A stretch of DNA of 64,000 bases from positions 1-64,000 of the forward strand of contig NZ_JAUSBZ010000152.1 of assembly GCF_030651755.1 (NCBI RefSeq), given 5' to 3'. The stretch is from Phenylobacterium sp. Lineage in GTDB: Bacteria; Pseudomonadota; Alphaproteobacteria; Caulobacterales; Caulobacteraceae. Position 1 is the first letter of the stretch. Every line of letters begins with the position of its first letter. The position numbers and the translations under genes are program-made. Below are positions 15,887 through 25,367 of this stretch, piece by piece. Under the pieces are notes generated by a model. It saw nothing but the letters and a program-made list of their open reading frames with translations, did not search any database and had not been told where the DNA came from.

Positions 15887-18700
15887 TCAGGGCGCCGCAG
15901 CGCCCAGGTCCGTGGCCTCCAGGTCCAGCTCCGCCGCCGGTATTCGCCGCAGGTCCGGCGCCCGGCTCCGCAGGCCTTCGATGAAGGCTTCGGCGTCGCC
16001 GACGACGATCACCGCCGCGTCGCCCGGCGACAGGCGCTGGGCGGCGAAGGCGCGGACCTCATCGGCGGTCACCGCCTGGACCTTGGCGGTATAGGCGCTG
16101 ATCTCCTCCAGGGGGACGTCTTGCAGGGCCATCTCCCCCAGCACCCCGCCCAGGCCGCCGGCGGTGCCCAGGGCGCGACCAAAGGCGCCGATCAACACCG
16201 ACTTGCGCGCGGTCAGCTCTTCGGTGGTCACGGGGTCGGCGGCCAGTCGCGTCATCTCCGCGGAGATCAGGTCGACCACCTCGGGGGCGGACTCGTTCTT
16301 GGTCTGGGCCTGGGCCTGGAAGGCGCCGGTGGTCCGCCGGGCCGACAGCCCCGATCCCGCCCCATAGGAGAGGCCGCGCTTGATGCGGATCTCCTGGTTC
16401 AGCCGGGCCGAATAGCCGCCGCCCAGGACCGAATTGGCGACGATGGCCGGATAGTAGGCCCCGTCCCGGCGGGATATGGCCGGCTTGGCCAGACGGACAG
16501 CGGCCTGGCCTGCGCCGGGCAGGTCGATCACCACCACCTGCCGCCGGGCGGCCGGGGCGATCTGGGGCTGGGCCGGCAGGGCCTCCGTCGGCCGCGCCCA
16601 ATCGGCGAAGGCCTGGCGGGCGAGGGCGAACCCCTGTTCCGGAGAGACATCGCCGCTCAGAACCAGAATGGCGTTGTCGGGCCGGAAGTGTCGGTCATGC
16701 AGGGTCTTCAGGCTTTCCGGCGTCAGCCGGGGCAGCGAGGCGGGCGTCCCATCGGCCGGGTGGCCAAAGGCCGTGCCGGCGAAGATCACCGGACCCACGG
16801 CCATGGCCGAGAGCTGGCCGGGATCCTCATAGGCCACAGACATGCCATCCAGAGCCTGGGTGGTCTGACGCTCCAGCTCTTCGGGGGCGAAGGCGGGATT
16901 GCGCACCACGTCCGACAGGATGGCGAAGGCCGGCTCCACCTTGTCGGACATGGAGGTCAGGCTGACGCTGACCGATTCCAGCCCCGCCGAGGAGGACAGG
17001 CTGGCGCCCAGGGCCTCGATCTGCTGGGCGATCTGCGGCGCCGTGCGGGTGGTGGTCCCCTCGGTGAGCATGGCCGCGGTCATGGACATGGCGCCGGCCA
17101 GACCTTGCGGGTCGGCCCAGGCGCCGGCGCGTACGATCAGGGCCGCCGAGACCAGGGGCAGGTCGCTGGAGCGGGCGACAATCACCCGCAAGCCATTGTC
17201 GAGGACCATCTGGGCCGGGGTGGGCAGCACCGGGTCCGCCGGCTCGCCCACCGGCGGGGGCGCCTGGCGTTCGGACTCCGGCGCCAGGGTGACAATCTCC
17301 CCGTCAAAGGCCACGGGCTGGGCCGCGGGCGGCGCAGGCTCGACGGCGGCCTGCCCCGCCGGACGTTCTGACTCCGGGCGATAGCGGATGGTCATCCGCC
17401 GGTCGGCGGCGAGGTATGTCTGCGCCACCCGCTGGACGTCGGCGCCGGTGACGGCGGCCAGCTCCGCCAGCTCCGTATTGGCCTTGGCCGGGTCGCCTTG
17501 GGTCGCCCAGGCATAGCCGAGCGCGAAGGCGCGGCCATCGACGGTTTCGCGCTCGCGCAGGGCGCCGGTGACCAGCTCGTTGCGGGCCTCATTCAATTCG
17601 GCCTCAGTGGGCGGGGCCTCCCGCAGGCGGGCGACCTGGGCCAGCAGGGCGGCCTCGCCGGCCTCCACGGTCTGCCCGCTGGAGAGGATGGCGCCGACGG
17701 CGAACAGGCCCGGCTGCTGCGGCAGGTCGGCCTGGGAGAAGGCCTCCACGGCGATCTGCTGCTCATAGACCAGGCTGTTATAGAGCCGCGAGGACTTGCC
17801 GGCCGACAGGATGGCGTCCAGCACCTTGAGCGCCGGGGCGTCCGCGCTGGCGGCCTCGGCGCCCAGCCAGGTCAGGACCACGGCGGGCAGAGGCACATTG
17901 GGGCCATAGCCGTCATAGACGCCGGGTCCGGTGCGCGCAGGCTCCACCGCATCCACCCGCTTGAGGGGCGTCTCCGGGGTCTTCAGAGGCGCGAAATACT
18001 TGTCCACCCAGGCGTCGAGCTGGGCCTCATTGAAATTGCCGATGACGATCAGGACGGCGTTGTCGGGGCGGTAATAGTCCCGGTGGAAGGCCCGCACATC
18101 GTCGATGGTGGCGGCGTCCAGCTCGGCGATGGAGCCGATGCCCGGCCGCCTGTAGGGATGCTCCTGGAAGCTCGCCTGCGGGATCATCAGGCCAAAGAGG
18201 CGGCCATAGGGGGCGGCGAGGATGCGCTGGCGCAGCTCCTCCTTCACCACGTCCCGTTCGGAGTTGAAGATCTCGGCGTCCACCACCAGGGAGCCCAGCC
18301 GCTCGGCCTCGGCCCAGAGCAGACGCTCCAGATGGTTGGCGGGGACCACCTCGTAATAGTTGGTGAAATCATCCCAGGTGGACGCATTGTTGAACCCGCC
18401 CACGTCCTCGGTCATGCGGTCCAGGGTCTCGGACGGCATGTTGCGGGTGGCCTTGAACATCATGTGTTCAAAGAGGTGGGCGAAGCCCGAGCGCCCCTCC
18501 GGGTCGTCCTTGGAGCCGACCCCGTACCAGACCTGCACCGTCACATTGGGCGTGGTGGCGTCCACCCCGCTCAGCACCCGCAGGCCGTTGTCCAGCACCC
18601 GCTCGCGATAGGTGATCGGCGGAATGTCGGCGGCCTGGACGGCCATCGGCGCGGCCAGCAGAACGGCGGCCAGGGCGATGCGGGTGAAGGCGCGAAACAT
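15887..18700 (-). CDS. M16-family zinc metallopeptidase, two-domain, exported
   Basis: A 937-residue insulinase/pitrilysin-type peptidase. Residues 1-23 form a Sec signal peptide (hydrophobic ALAAVLLAAPMAVQA). The first M16 domain carries the inverted zinc motif His75-Leu-Phe-Glu78-His79 in AHLFEHMMF. The second M16 half begins around residue 510 (MVLDNGLRVIVARSSDLPLV) and lacks the HxxEH motif, as in inactive partner domains. Fused active and inactive halves are a known arrangement in bacterial M16 proteins. The ATG at 18700 has GGAG just upstream and gives a clean signal peptide; longer in-frame starts would run into the repeat at 18772-18881. Confidence 0.92.
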   Translation of the reverse strand: MFRAFTRIALAAVLLAAPMAVQAADIPPITYRERVLDNGLRVLSGVDATTPNVTVQVWYGVGSKDDPEGRSGFAHLFEHMMFKATRNMPSETLDRMTEDVGGFNNASTWDDFTNYYEVVPANHLERLLWAEAERLGSLVVDAEIFNSERDVVKEELRQRILAAPYGRLFGLMIPQASFQEHPYRRPGIGSIAELDAATIDDVRAFHRDYYRPDNAVLIVIGNFNEAQLDAWVDKYFAPLKTPETPLKRVDAVEPARTGPGVYDGYGPNVPLPAVVLTWLGAEAASADAPALKVLDAILSAGKSSRLYNSLVYEQQIAVEAFSQADLPQQPGLFAVGAILSSGQTVEAGEAALLAQVARLREAPPTEAELNEARNELVTGALRERETVDGRAFALGYAWATQGDPAKANTELAELAAVTGADVQRVAQTYLAADRRMTIRYRPESERPAGQAAVEPAPPAAQPVAFDGEIVTLAPESERQAPPPVGEPADPVLPTPAQMVLDNGLRVIVARSSDLPLVSAALIVRAGAWADPQGLAGAMSMTAAMLTEGTTTRTAPQIAQQIEALGASLSSSAGLESVSVSLTSMSDKVEPAFAILSDVVRNPAFAPEELERQTTQALDGMSVAYEDPGQLSAMAVGPVIFAGTAFGHPADGTPASLPRLTPESLKTLHDRHFRPDNAILVLSGDVSPEQGFALARQAFADWARPTEALPAQPQIAPAARRQVVVIDLPGAGQAAVRLAKPAISRRDGAYYPAIVANSVLGGGYSARLNQEIRIKRGLSYGAGSGLSARRTTGAFQAQAQTKNESAPEVVDLISAEMTRLAADPVTTEELTARKSVLIGAFGRALGTAGGLGGVLGEMALQDVPLEEISAYTAKVQAVTADEVRAFAAQRLSPGDAAVIVVGDAEAFIEGLRSRAPDLRRIPAAELDLEATDLGAAAP

Positions 18701-18771
18701 GGCGGGCTCCGGAACAGTCGAAGCCAAATCCATAGCATCCTGAGCGGCCCGCGGAAGCCGGCGCGTCGGGA

Positions 18772-18881
18772 GGCGACGCGAAGGACACAAAGGGAGGCGA
18801 AGAACACAAAGATGAGGCCGCCGACACCTTCGTGTCCCTGGCTCGTCTTCGTGTCCTTCGTGTCCCTGTCTTTTTGAAGCG
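18772..18881. repeat. GACACGAAGG hairpin repeat, copy 1
   Basis: Member of a dispersed family (other copies near 22538, 30320, 38286, 55119, 56896 and 58650). Left-arm units GACGCGAAGGACACAAAGG and GAAGAACACAAAG face right-arm units CTTCGTGTCC and CTTCGTGTCCTTCGTGTCC. The two arms can pair into a long imperfect hairpin. It fills most of the space between the oxidoreductase stop and the M16 start; both genes are on the minus strand. Confidence 0.8.
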
Positions 18882-18889
18882 CTAGGCGC

Positions 18890-19873
18890 CTAGTCGGCCA
18901 GCTTGACCAGCATCTTGCCGGAATTGGCGCCTTCCAGCAGGCCGATCAGGGCCTGGGGGGCGGACGTGATCCCGTCCATCACCGTCTCCTGGTACTTGAT
19001 CTTGCCCTCGCGCAGCCAGGCGGCCATGTCGCGCTGGAAGTCGGGCTGCAGGTGCATGAAGTCCGTGCCCACAAAGCCCCGCAGCATCACCCGGGAATAG
19101 ATGATGTTGGACAGGTTGCGCACCGGCGCCTGACCTTCGTTGTAGCCCGAGATCATGCCGCAGACCGCGATACGGCCCAGTGTGTTCATCCGGCGCAGCG
19201 CGGCTTCCAGATGCTCGCCGCCGACATTGTCGAAATAGACGTCGATGCCCTTGGGCGTGGCGTCCTCCACTGCCTTGCGAATGGGCTGGGTCTTGTAGTT
19301 GATCACGGCGTCCAGGCCGATCTCGTCCCGCAGCCAGGCGGCCTTGTCGTCCGAGCCGGTGGAGCCGACCACGTAACCGTTTTTGATCTTGGCGATCTGG
19401 GCGGCCATCGAGCCCACCGCGCCGGCGGCGGTGGAGACGAACACCTGCTCGCCCTCCTTCATCGCGCCGATGAACAGCAGGCCGCCATAGGCCGTGAAGC
19501 CGGTCATGCCCATCGCATGCATGTGGACCGTCAGCGGCAGGCCCTCGGCCGGGGTCAGCTTGGACAGGCCCTTGGCGTCGGAGACGAAATACTCCCGGAA
19601 ACCCAGGCGGTTGTTGACCAGATCGCCGACGGCGAAGTCCGGGCTCTTGGACTGGACCACCCGACCGAGCGCCCCGCCCATCATGGCCTCATTCAGGGCC
19701 TGGCCTGAGGTCAGCCGCGGGCGCATGGCCGGGTCCACCGACATGTAGAGGTTCTGGACCAGCACTTGGCCGTCGGCGGCGTCGGGGACGTTGGTCTCGA
19801 CGATCTCGAACTCGCTCGCCTGCGGCATGCCATTGGGGCGGGTGATGAGATGAACTTCGCGGCTGATGGGCAT
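18890..19873 (-). CDS. NADP-dependent MDR oxidoreductase (CurA/prostaglandin-reductase-like)
   Basis: A 327-residue zinc-independent medium-chain dehydrogenase/reductase. The start region EVHLITRPNGMPQASEFEIVE and YMSVDPAMRPRL is typical of the leukotriene B4 12-hydroxydehydrogenase/CurA group, which reduces alpha,beta-unsaturated ketones or aldehydes with NADPH. The nucleotide-binding motif is TAAGAVGSMAAQIAK, and DVYFDNVGGEHLEAALRRM is also family-typical. Zinc-ligand cysteines are absent. The ATG at 19873 has GGGAGGG upstream. It is divergent from the phosphotransferase gene, with 105 bases between the starts. Confidence 0.9.
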   Translation of the reverse strand: MPISREVHLITRPNGMPQASEFEIVETNVPDAADGQVLVQNLYMSVDPAMRPRLTSGQALNEAMMGGALGRVVQSKSPDFAVGDLVNNRLGFREYFVSDAKGLSKLTPAEGLPLTVHMHAMGMTGFTAYGGLLFIGAMKEGEQVFVSTAAGAVGSMAAQIAKIKNGYVVGSTGSDDKAAWLRDEIGLDAVINYKTQPIRKAVEDATPKGIDVYFDNVGGEHLEAALRRMNTLGRIAVCGMISGYNEGQAPVRNLSNIIYSRVMLRGFVGTDFMHLQPDFQRDMAAWLREGKIKYQETVMDGITSAPQALIGLLEGANSGKMLVKLAD

Positions 19874-19978
19874 ATGGCCCTCCCTTATGTGTCTTGAATG
19901 GGTGAAAACTATGGGCGGACCATGGACCGCGCCGATCAGGGGCTTCAACCCTGACGCAAGGGAAGGGGGAGGGGGCTG

Positions 19979-20857
19979 ATGGCCGAGCGCGTGCAGGTGG
20001 ACGAGGCGACCGTCGCCGCCCTGGTGGCCGAGCAGTTTCCCCAATGGGCGGACCTGGCCGTGAGCCGCGTGCGGCCCGGGGGCTGGGACAATCGCACCTT
20101 CCGGCTGGGGGAGGCCCTGCTCGTTCGCATGCCGGCCGCCGACCACTATGTGGCCGCTGTGGAGAAGGAACAGGTCTGGCTGCCGAGGCTGGCGCCCGCC
20201 CTGCCCCTGCCGATCCCGGCGCCTGTGGCGGTGGGCGCGCCGGGCCACGGCTACCCCTTCCCCTGGTTGATCTGCGCCTGGATCGCGGGGGACACGGTGG
20301 CGGCGGCGGAGGGCCTGGACCACAATCAGCTCGCCCAGGACCTGGCTGACTTCCTGCTGGCCCTGCACGCCATCGACGCCCAGGACGGGCCGGCGGCGGG
20401 CGCCCACAACTTCCACCGGGGTGGCGATCCGGCGGTCTATGACGGCCAGACCCGGGCGGCGGTGCGGGCCCTGGGCGATCAGATCGACGGCGCCGCGGCC
20501 CTGGGGCTGTGGGAGGACGCCCTGTCCACCCGCTGGGAGCGGCCGCCGGTCTGGATCCACGGGGACGTGGCGCCGGGCAATCTGCTGGTCCGGGACGGCC
20601 GGCTGGCCGCGGTGATCGACTTCGGGACCTGCGGGGTCGGCGATCCGGCCTGCGACCTGGCGTTCGCCTGGACCGTCCTGGCGGACGAGGCCCGCGACGT
20701 GTTCCGCCAGCGTCTGGGCCTGGACGACGCCTGCTGGCGCCGGGGTCAGGCCTGGGCGCTGTGGAAGGCGCTGATCGTGGTGGCCGGGGCGCCCGGCGTC
20801 CACACCCACGAGCGCGACCTGCACCTGCGGGTGTTGAAGCGCCTGGGCGTCATGTAG
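19979..20857 (+). CDS. Aminoglycoside-phosphotransferase-family kinase
   Basis: A 292-residue APH-fold small-molecule kinase. The catalytic loop WIHGDVAPGNLLV has the HGDxxxxN pattern, and AVIDFGTCGVGDPACDLAFAW has the DxG metal site. The N-lobe shows GGWDNRTFRLGEALLVRMP. This group is often annotated as aminoglycoside phosphotransferase but acts on varied substrates, so resistance should not be assumed. It begins 105 bases from the divergent oxidoreductase gene. Confidence 0.87.
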   Translation: MAERVQVDEATVAALVAEQFPQWADLAVSRVRPGGWDNRTFRLGEALLVRMPAADHYVAAVEKEQVWLPRLAPALPLPIPAPVAVGAPGHGYPFPWLICAWIAGDTVAAAEGLDHNQLAQDLADFLLALHAIDAQDGPAAGAHNFHRGGDPAVYDGQTRAAVRALGDQIDGAAALGLWEDALSTRWERPPVWIHGDVAPGNLLVRDGRLAAVIDFGTCGVGDPACDLAFAWTVLADEARDVFRQRLGLDDACWRRGQAWALWKALIVVAGAPGVHTHERDLHLRVLKRLGVM

Positions 20858-20939
20858 CCTCTCGTCCTGGGCCTGGACGGCCCGGTCAAGTCAGGCCGCG
20901 ACGGCCCAGGTTCTCTGGGCCGTCGCTGTCGAACAGGCT

Positions 20940-22274
20940 TCAGGCCGGGGCTTTTTCCCGTTCGGCCTTCAGCTTGGCGTAGCCTTCCTTCAGCTCCTCC
21001 AGCTCCTTGGCGTACTTCTCCTTGGCTTCCTCCTGCAGGCGCGGGATGTGGTAGCTGGGGAAGAGGTCGTTCTCGGGCCGGTAATCCTTGAGGATCTGCT
21101 TGGCGAGCGTGACCTTGTGCACCTCGGTGGGGCCGTCGGCGATGCCCATGACCAGAGAGCTCGTCACCATACGCATGAACGGCATTTCGTTGGAGACGCC
21201 CAGCGCCCCATGCAGGTGGGCGGCCTTGGTGGCCACGTCGTTATAGACCTTGGGCATGGCCACCTTGATGGCGGCGATGTCCTTGCGGACCTTGTTGTAG
21301 TCCTTGTGCTTGTCGATCAGCCAGGCGGTGCGCAGGACCAGCAGGCGGAACTGCTCGACGGCGATCCAGGAGTCGGCGATCTGCTCCTGCACCATCTGCA
21401 GGTCCGACAGGCGCCCGTCCCGGGTGGTGCGCGACACCGCCCGCTGGCACATCAGGTCGAGCGCATGGCGGCAGGCGCCGACGGTGCGCATGGCGTGGTG
21501 GACCCGGCCGCCGCCCAGGCGGACCTGGGCGATGACGAAGGCCGCGCCGCGATCGCCCAGCAGGGCCTCAGGCCCCACGCGGACGTCGTTGTAGCGGACA
21601 TAGCCTTCGGTGCCGCCGCCGATCTCGCCGCCGCCGCCGACCGCCACATTGCGGATGATCTCCACGCCGGGGGTGTCGGTGGGCACCAGGAAGATCGAGG
21701 TGCGCCGATAGGGGTCCTTGGCGTCCGGATCGGTGATCGCATAGACCACCAGCAGCTTCGAATAGCGGGCGTTGGTGGAGAACCACTTCTCGCCATTGAT
21801 GATCCAGTCCTTGCCGTCCTGCACCGCGCGGGTGGTGAAGGTCAGGGGATCAGACCCGCCGGCCGGCTCGGACATGGAAAAGGCCGAGCGGATCTCGCCG
21901 TTCAGCAGCGGCCAGAGCCAGCGCTCCTTCTGGGCGTCGGTGCCGTAGTGGGCGATGATCTCGGCGTTGCCCGTGTCGGGCGCCTGGCAGCCGAAGACGG
22001 TGGGGGCGATGGAGTTGCGCCCCAGCTTCTCGTTCATCAGGCCGAGCTTGAGCTGACCATAGCCCTGGCCGCCGAGTTCGGGACCGAGGTGACAGGCCCA
22101 CAGGCCCTGGTCCTTCACCTTCTGCTGCAGGGGCTTGATGAACTTCTCGCGGCCCAGCGGGCCGTGGGCGGCCATGCCCAGATGGCTGAGAGGTTCGACC
22201 TCCTCGCGCATAAAGTCCTCGATCCAGTCGAGCTTCTTCTGGAATTCGGGGTCGGTTTCAAAGTCCCAGGCCAT
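20940..22274 (-). CDS. Acyl-CoA dehydrogenase family protein
   Basis: A 444-residue flavin enzyme that introduces a double bond in acyl-CoA. Visible motifs are AFSMSEPAGGSDPLTFTTRA (FAD and substrate region) and VAVGGGGEIGGGTEGYVRYNDVRVP-like central strands, with LHGALGVSNEMPFMRM and VMGIADGPTEVHKVTLAKQI near the C-terminus. The N-terminus FETDPEFQKKLDWIEDFMRE matches the larger proteobacterial subgroup near ACAD10/11. A charged, probably helical lysine/glutamate-rich tail of about 40 residues ends the protein. The ATG at 22274 follows AAGGAGGA. A longer frame upstream would add a basic, atypical N-terminus. Confidence 0.92.
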   Translation of the reverse strand: MAWDFETDPEFQKKLDWIEDFMREEVEPLSHLGMAAHGPLGREKFIKPLQQKVKDQGLWACHLGPELGGQGYGQLKLGLMNEKLGRNSIAPTVFGCQAPDTGNAEIIAHYGTDAQKERWLWPLLNGEIRSAFSMSEPAGGSDPLTFTTRAVQDGKDWIINGEKWFSTNARYSKLLVVYAITDPDAKDPYRRTSIFLVPTDTPGVEIIRNVAVGGGGEIGGGTEGYVRYNDVRVGPEALLGDRGAAFVIAQVRLGGGRVHHAMRTVGACRHALDLMCQRAVSRTTRDGRLSDLQMVQEQIADSWIAVEQFRLLVLRTAWLIDKHKDYNKVRKDIAAIKVAMPKVYNDVATKAAHLHGALGVSNEMPFMRMVTSSLVMGIADGPTEVHKVTLAKQILKDYRPENDLFPSYHIPRLQEEAKEKYAKELEELKEGYAKLKAEREKAPA

Positions 22275-22653
22275 GTCGTCCTCCTTGGGCTCCGCCGCAC
22301 CAGGCGCGAAGCATTTCGTAGATGCGGTATGTTTCGGCGCGCCGGGCATACCGGAAATTCTAACACTGGCGGCCGGCTCTGGCCGGCTCCCGGCATTATC
22401 AGGCCAGCGGCGGCGCGACGCAACCGGGCGAGCCCAAATCACCTAACAGACTGATTTCACGACAATTGTGCTGACTCAGCGCAGTTGTGCTGAAACTGCC
22501 GCCAAGCCTGGGTGTGCCGGTTTCTTCAGAACGCAGGGTTCACCACGAAGGACACGAAGAGCACGAAGAGCACGAAGGAGGGGCCACATCTTTGTGAACT
22601 TTGTGTGCTTCGTGGTTGATCTTACGGCGCTGCGCGCGGCCTGACCGCCCTCA
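22275..22653. other. Intergenic region upstream of the acyl-CoA dehydrogenase gene
   Basis: About 380 bases between two minus-strand genes. The acyl-CoA dehydrogenase promoter should lie in 22280-22420 but no convincing boxes were recognised. TTGTGCTGA is repeated directly around 22466 and 22489. The part at 22538-22645 is a copy of the GACACGAAGG hairpin repeat. No small gene is supported. Confidence 0.5.
22538..22645. repeat. GACACGAAGG hairpin repeat, copy 2
   Basis: Left arm CACCACGAAGGACACGAAG with further GCACGAAG units faces right arm CTTTGTGTGCTTCGTGGT. The outer arms ACCACGAAG and CTTCGTGGT pair perfectly. A GC-rich tail, CGGCGCTGCGCGCGGCC, follows, comparable to the GGCGCCTGCGGCGC tail of other copies. 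It lies directly 3' of the MATE gene. Confidence 0.8.
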
Positions 22654-24141
22654 TCAGTCCGAGCCCGTCGCGGGCGCCAGGGCTGGACCTGGGACGTCAC
22701 CGCGGGGCGGAGGCGAGAGGGTCGAGCGCCGCCAGCCGCCCCAGACATAGTAGCCCCCGGCCAGGACCATGGTGGTCACGCTGCCCAGGGGGAAGCTCCA
22801 CCAGATGGCGTCGGCGCCGAGCATGGGCGTCAGGAGCTGGGCGAAAGGGATGCGCACCACCCACAGGGAGACCACCATGGCCAGGAGCGGCGCGATCACC
22901 GCCCCTGTGGCCCGCACCACGCCGGCGAAGATGAAGGCCACCCCGAACGGGACGAAGCCCCAGAGCACAATGGCGTTGATGTGCCGGGCGATGGGGATGG
23001 TCCCGCTGCCCTCCGGCAGGAAGATCCGCAGGATCAGAGGCTCGGCCAGATAGATCAGGGCGATGGGCAGGGCGGTCATGATGATGGCGAACAGCACGCC
23101 GGTCCGAGCCACCGCCTCCACCCGGTCCATGCGCCCGGCCCCGACATTCTGGGCGGCCATGGAGGACACCGCCGCCCCCAGCGCCATGGCCGGCATCTGC
23201 ACATAGGTCCAGACCTGCATGGCCGCGGCGTAGGCGGCGGCGGTCTGGGAGCCATAGGCGTTGACGAAGGCCAGCATCACCACCGCTGCGCCCGACACCA
23301 CCAGCATGTGCATGGCCATGGGCAGGCCCTTGAACACCAGGGTCTTGAGGATGGCGGGGTCGGGGCGCAGCAGGCCCCATTCGCCGCGTCGCAGAACCAG
23401 CGGACTGCCCGTGCGGTAGAGGAAGACGATCATGCCGGCCAGCGCGATGGTCTGGCTGATCAGGGTGGCGGCGGCCGATCCGCCGATGCCCAGGGTCGGC
23501 GCTGGTCCAAGGCCCAGGATCAGCACCGGGTTGAGGACGATGTCGAGACCGACGGCGGCGAGGGAAAAATAGAAGGGCGTCCGGGAATCGCCGGTCCCGC
23601 GCATGGCCATCATCGCGAAGGAGAAGAAGTACATGAAGGGCAGGGCCGCAAAGATCACCCGCAGATAGGTGATCGCATCGGCCCGGGCGTCGGCGGGCGT
23701 TCCCATGGCCGCCAGGATGGCCGGGGTCAGGGCCAGGCCCGCCAGGCCCACGGCCAGGGACAGGAGGGCGAAGAAGAGCGTGCTGGCGCCGGCCACCCGC
23801 TTGATTTCAGCGGTGGAGCCGGCCCCGACGGCCTGGGCGATCAGCAGGTTGGCGGCCATGGCCAGGCCGAACACCGCGCCCAGCAGCAGGAAGAGGATGT
23901 TGTTGGCGTTGGCCGTGGCCGTGAGGGCGGCTGGCCCCAGGATATGGCTGACCCAGGCGGCGTTGGCCGTTCCGTTCAGGGACTGGAGGAGGTTGGCCCC
24001 CAGCATCGGCAGGGTGAAGACCAGCAGGCCGCGCGCGATGGGGCCTTGGGTCAGATCGCCCTTGCGCGGGGCCGGCGGCGCCCCCGCGATGGCCGCGCTG
24101 GAAGGGGGCTCCCCGGAAAGGGCCTTGTCAGTGGGTTCCAA
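22654..24141 (-). CDS. MATE-family efflux transporter
   Basis: A 495-residue inner-membrane protein with about twelve hydrophobic segments in two repeats, as in multidrug and toxin extrusion antiporters that expel cationic compounds in exchange for Na or H ions. The first membrane segment region GLLVFTLPMLGANLLQSLNG and the second-half equivalent LPMAMHMLVVSGAAVVMLAF fit the family. A roughly 35-residue proline- and alanine-rich cytoplasmic N-terminus precedes the first helix, so a start nearer GDLTQGPIARG is possible. It is divergent from rfbB. Confidence 0.9.
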   Translation of the reverse strand: MEPTDKALSGEPPSSAAIAGAPPAPRKGDLTQGPIARGLLVFTLPMLGANLLQSLNGTANAAWVSHILGPAALTATANANNILFLLLGAVFGLAMAANLLIAQAVGAGSTAEIKRVAGASTLFFALLSLAVGLAGLALTPAILAAMGTPADARADAITYLRVIFAALPFMYFFSFAMMAMRGTGDSRTPFYFSLAAVGLDIVLNPVLILGLGPAPTLGIGGSAAATLISQTIALAGMIVFLYRTGSPLVLRRGEWGLLRPDPAILKTLVFKGLPMAMHMLVVSGAAVVMLAFVNAYGSQTAAAYAAAMQVWTYVQMPAMALGAAVSSMAAQNVGAGRMDRVEAVARTGVLFAIIMTALPIALIYLAEPLILRIFLPEGSGTIPIARHINAIVLWGFVPFGVAFIFAGVVRATGAVIAPLLAMVVSLWVVRIPFAQLLTPMLGADAIWWSFPLGSVTTMVLAGGYYVWGGWRRSTLSPPPRGDVPGPALAPATGSD

Positions 24142-24233
24142 GCCGGGCTCCCGCCAGCGCCCAGGGGCGTGTAGGGGTCAATCCTAGGCGGGGGCGCCGG
24201 CGCCCACAACCCGGACGCGCAGGCCCGTTCGTC

Positions 24234-24261
24234 TTGAGCCCGCCGCATTTCGCTGTATGAG
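24234..24261 (+). promoter_or_regulatory. Possible sigma-70-type promoter of rfbBDA
   Basis: TTGAGC at 24234-24239 and TATGAG at 24256-24261 are sixteen bases apart, about 57 bases before the rfbB ATG. The match to alphaproteobacterial housekeeping promoters is partial. A 14-base palindrome, GGGCGCCGGCGCCC, lies just upstream near 24191. Confidence 0.35.
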
Positions 24262-24317
24262 CAGGACTAACCATTTGAACGGGCGCGCGCCTGGGGCGCC
24301 TGCAGACAAAGTTCGGC

Positions 24318-25367
24318 ATGAAAATTCTGATCACCGGCGGCGCCGGCTTCATCGGGTCGGCCGTGGTCCGCAGGGCGATCGCCCAGGGTCACGAGGTCGT
24401 CAATCTGGACGTTCTGACCTATTCGGCCAGCCTGGCCAATGTGGCCTCTGTGGCGGGCTCGCCCCACTACGCCTTTGAAGAGGCTGATATCTGCGACGGG
24501 CCCAGGATGGCGGAGATCTTCGCCCGCCACCGGCCCGATGCGGTGATGCATCTGGCGGCCGAAAGTCACAACGACCGGGCCATTGACGGGCCGCTGGACT
24601 TTGTCCGCACCAATGTCACCGGGACCGCCGTGCTGCTCGAAGCCGCCCGGGCCTTCTGGAACACCCTGGAGGGCGAGGCCAAGGCCGCCTTCCGTTTCCA
24701 CCATGTGTCCACCGACGAGGTGTTCGGGGCGCTGGGCGAAGACGGCGCCTTCACCGAAGAGACCCCCTACGACCCCAACTCCCCCTATTCGGCCAGCAAG
24801 GCCGGCGCCGACCATCTGGTGCGCGCCTGGGGGCGGACCTATGGCCTGCCGGTGGTGATCACCAACTGCGCCAACAATTACGGCCCCTTCCAGTTTCCCG
24901 AAAAACTGATCCCGACGGTGGTGGTCCGGGCCATGGAGGGCAAGACCATCCCGGTCTATGGGGACGGCCGCCAGGTCCGCGACTGGCTGCATGTAGATGA
25001 CCACGCCCAAGCCCTGCTGCTGGTGCTACAGAAGGGCCGCCTGGGCGAGACCTATTGCATCGGCGGGGACTCCACCCACCGCAATTTGGAGGTCATCCAG
25101 ATGCTCTGCGCCGAGCTCGACCGCCTGGCGCCGGCCAATACGCCGCACGCCGAAAAGATCACCTTTGTCGCCGACCGACCGGGCCACGACTTCCGCTATT
25201 CCATCGACGCCGCCAAGCTGAAGGCCGAACTCGGCTGGGAGCCGGCCACGCCGCTCAGCGAAGGTTTGGCGCAGACCGTGGCCTGGTACGTGGACAACCG
25301 CGACTGGTGGCAGGCTATCCGCGACAAGGGCTTCCATTCCGAGCGCCTGGGCCTGGCCAAGGCATGA
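24318..25367 (+). CDS. rfbB: dTDP-glucose 4,6-dehydratase
   Basis: Second step of dTDP-L-rhamnose synthesis, converting dTDP-glucose to dTDP-4-keto-6-deoxyglucose. It is a 349-residue short-chain dehydrogenase-fold protein with NAD-binding ITGGAGFIGSAVVR at residues 5-18, substrate-side HLAAESHNDRAIDGP, HHVSTDEVFGALGEDG containing the active-site Asp-Glu pair, and the catalytic YSASKAGADHLVRAW. It is first in a tight rfbB-rfbD-rfbA operon; its stop overlaps the rfbD start (ATGA). Confidence 0.95.
   Translation: MKILITGGAGFIGSAVVRRAIAQGHEVVNLDVLTYSASLANVASVAGSPHYAFEEADICDGPRMAEIFARHRPDAVMHLAAESHNDRAIDGPLDFVRTNVTGTAVLLEAARAFWNTLEGEAKAAFRFHHVSTDEVFGALGEDGAFTEETPYDPNSPYSASKAGADHLVRAWGRTYGLPVVITNCANNYGPFQFPEKLIPTVVVRAMEGKTIPVYGDGRQVRDWLHVDDHAQALLLVLQKGRLGETYCIGGDSTHRNLEVIQMLCAELDRLAPANTPHAEKITFVADRPGHDFRYSIDAAKLKAELGWEPATPLSEGLAQTVAWYVDNRDWWQAIRDKGFHSERLGLAKA

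Noticed and set aside
14762-17371. Long plus-strand frame across the amine oxidase and M16 genes
   Set aside because: It runs antisense to two well-supported genes and has low-complexity Gly/Arg/Gln composition.
19979-20857. Antibiotic resistance call for the APH-fold kinase
   Set aside because: The fold is shared by many kinases of unrelated substrates and no resistance-gene context is present.
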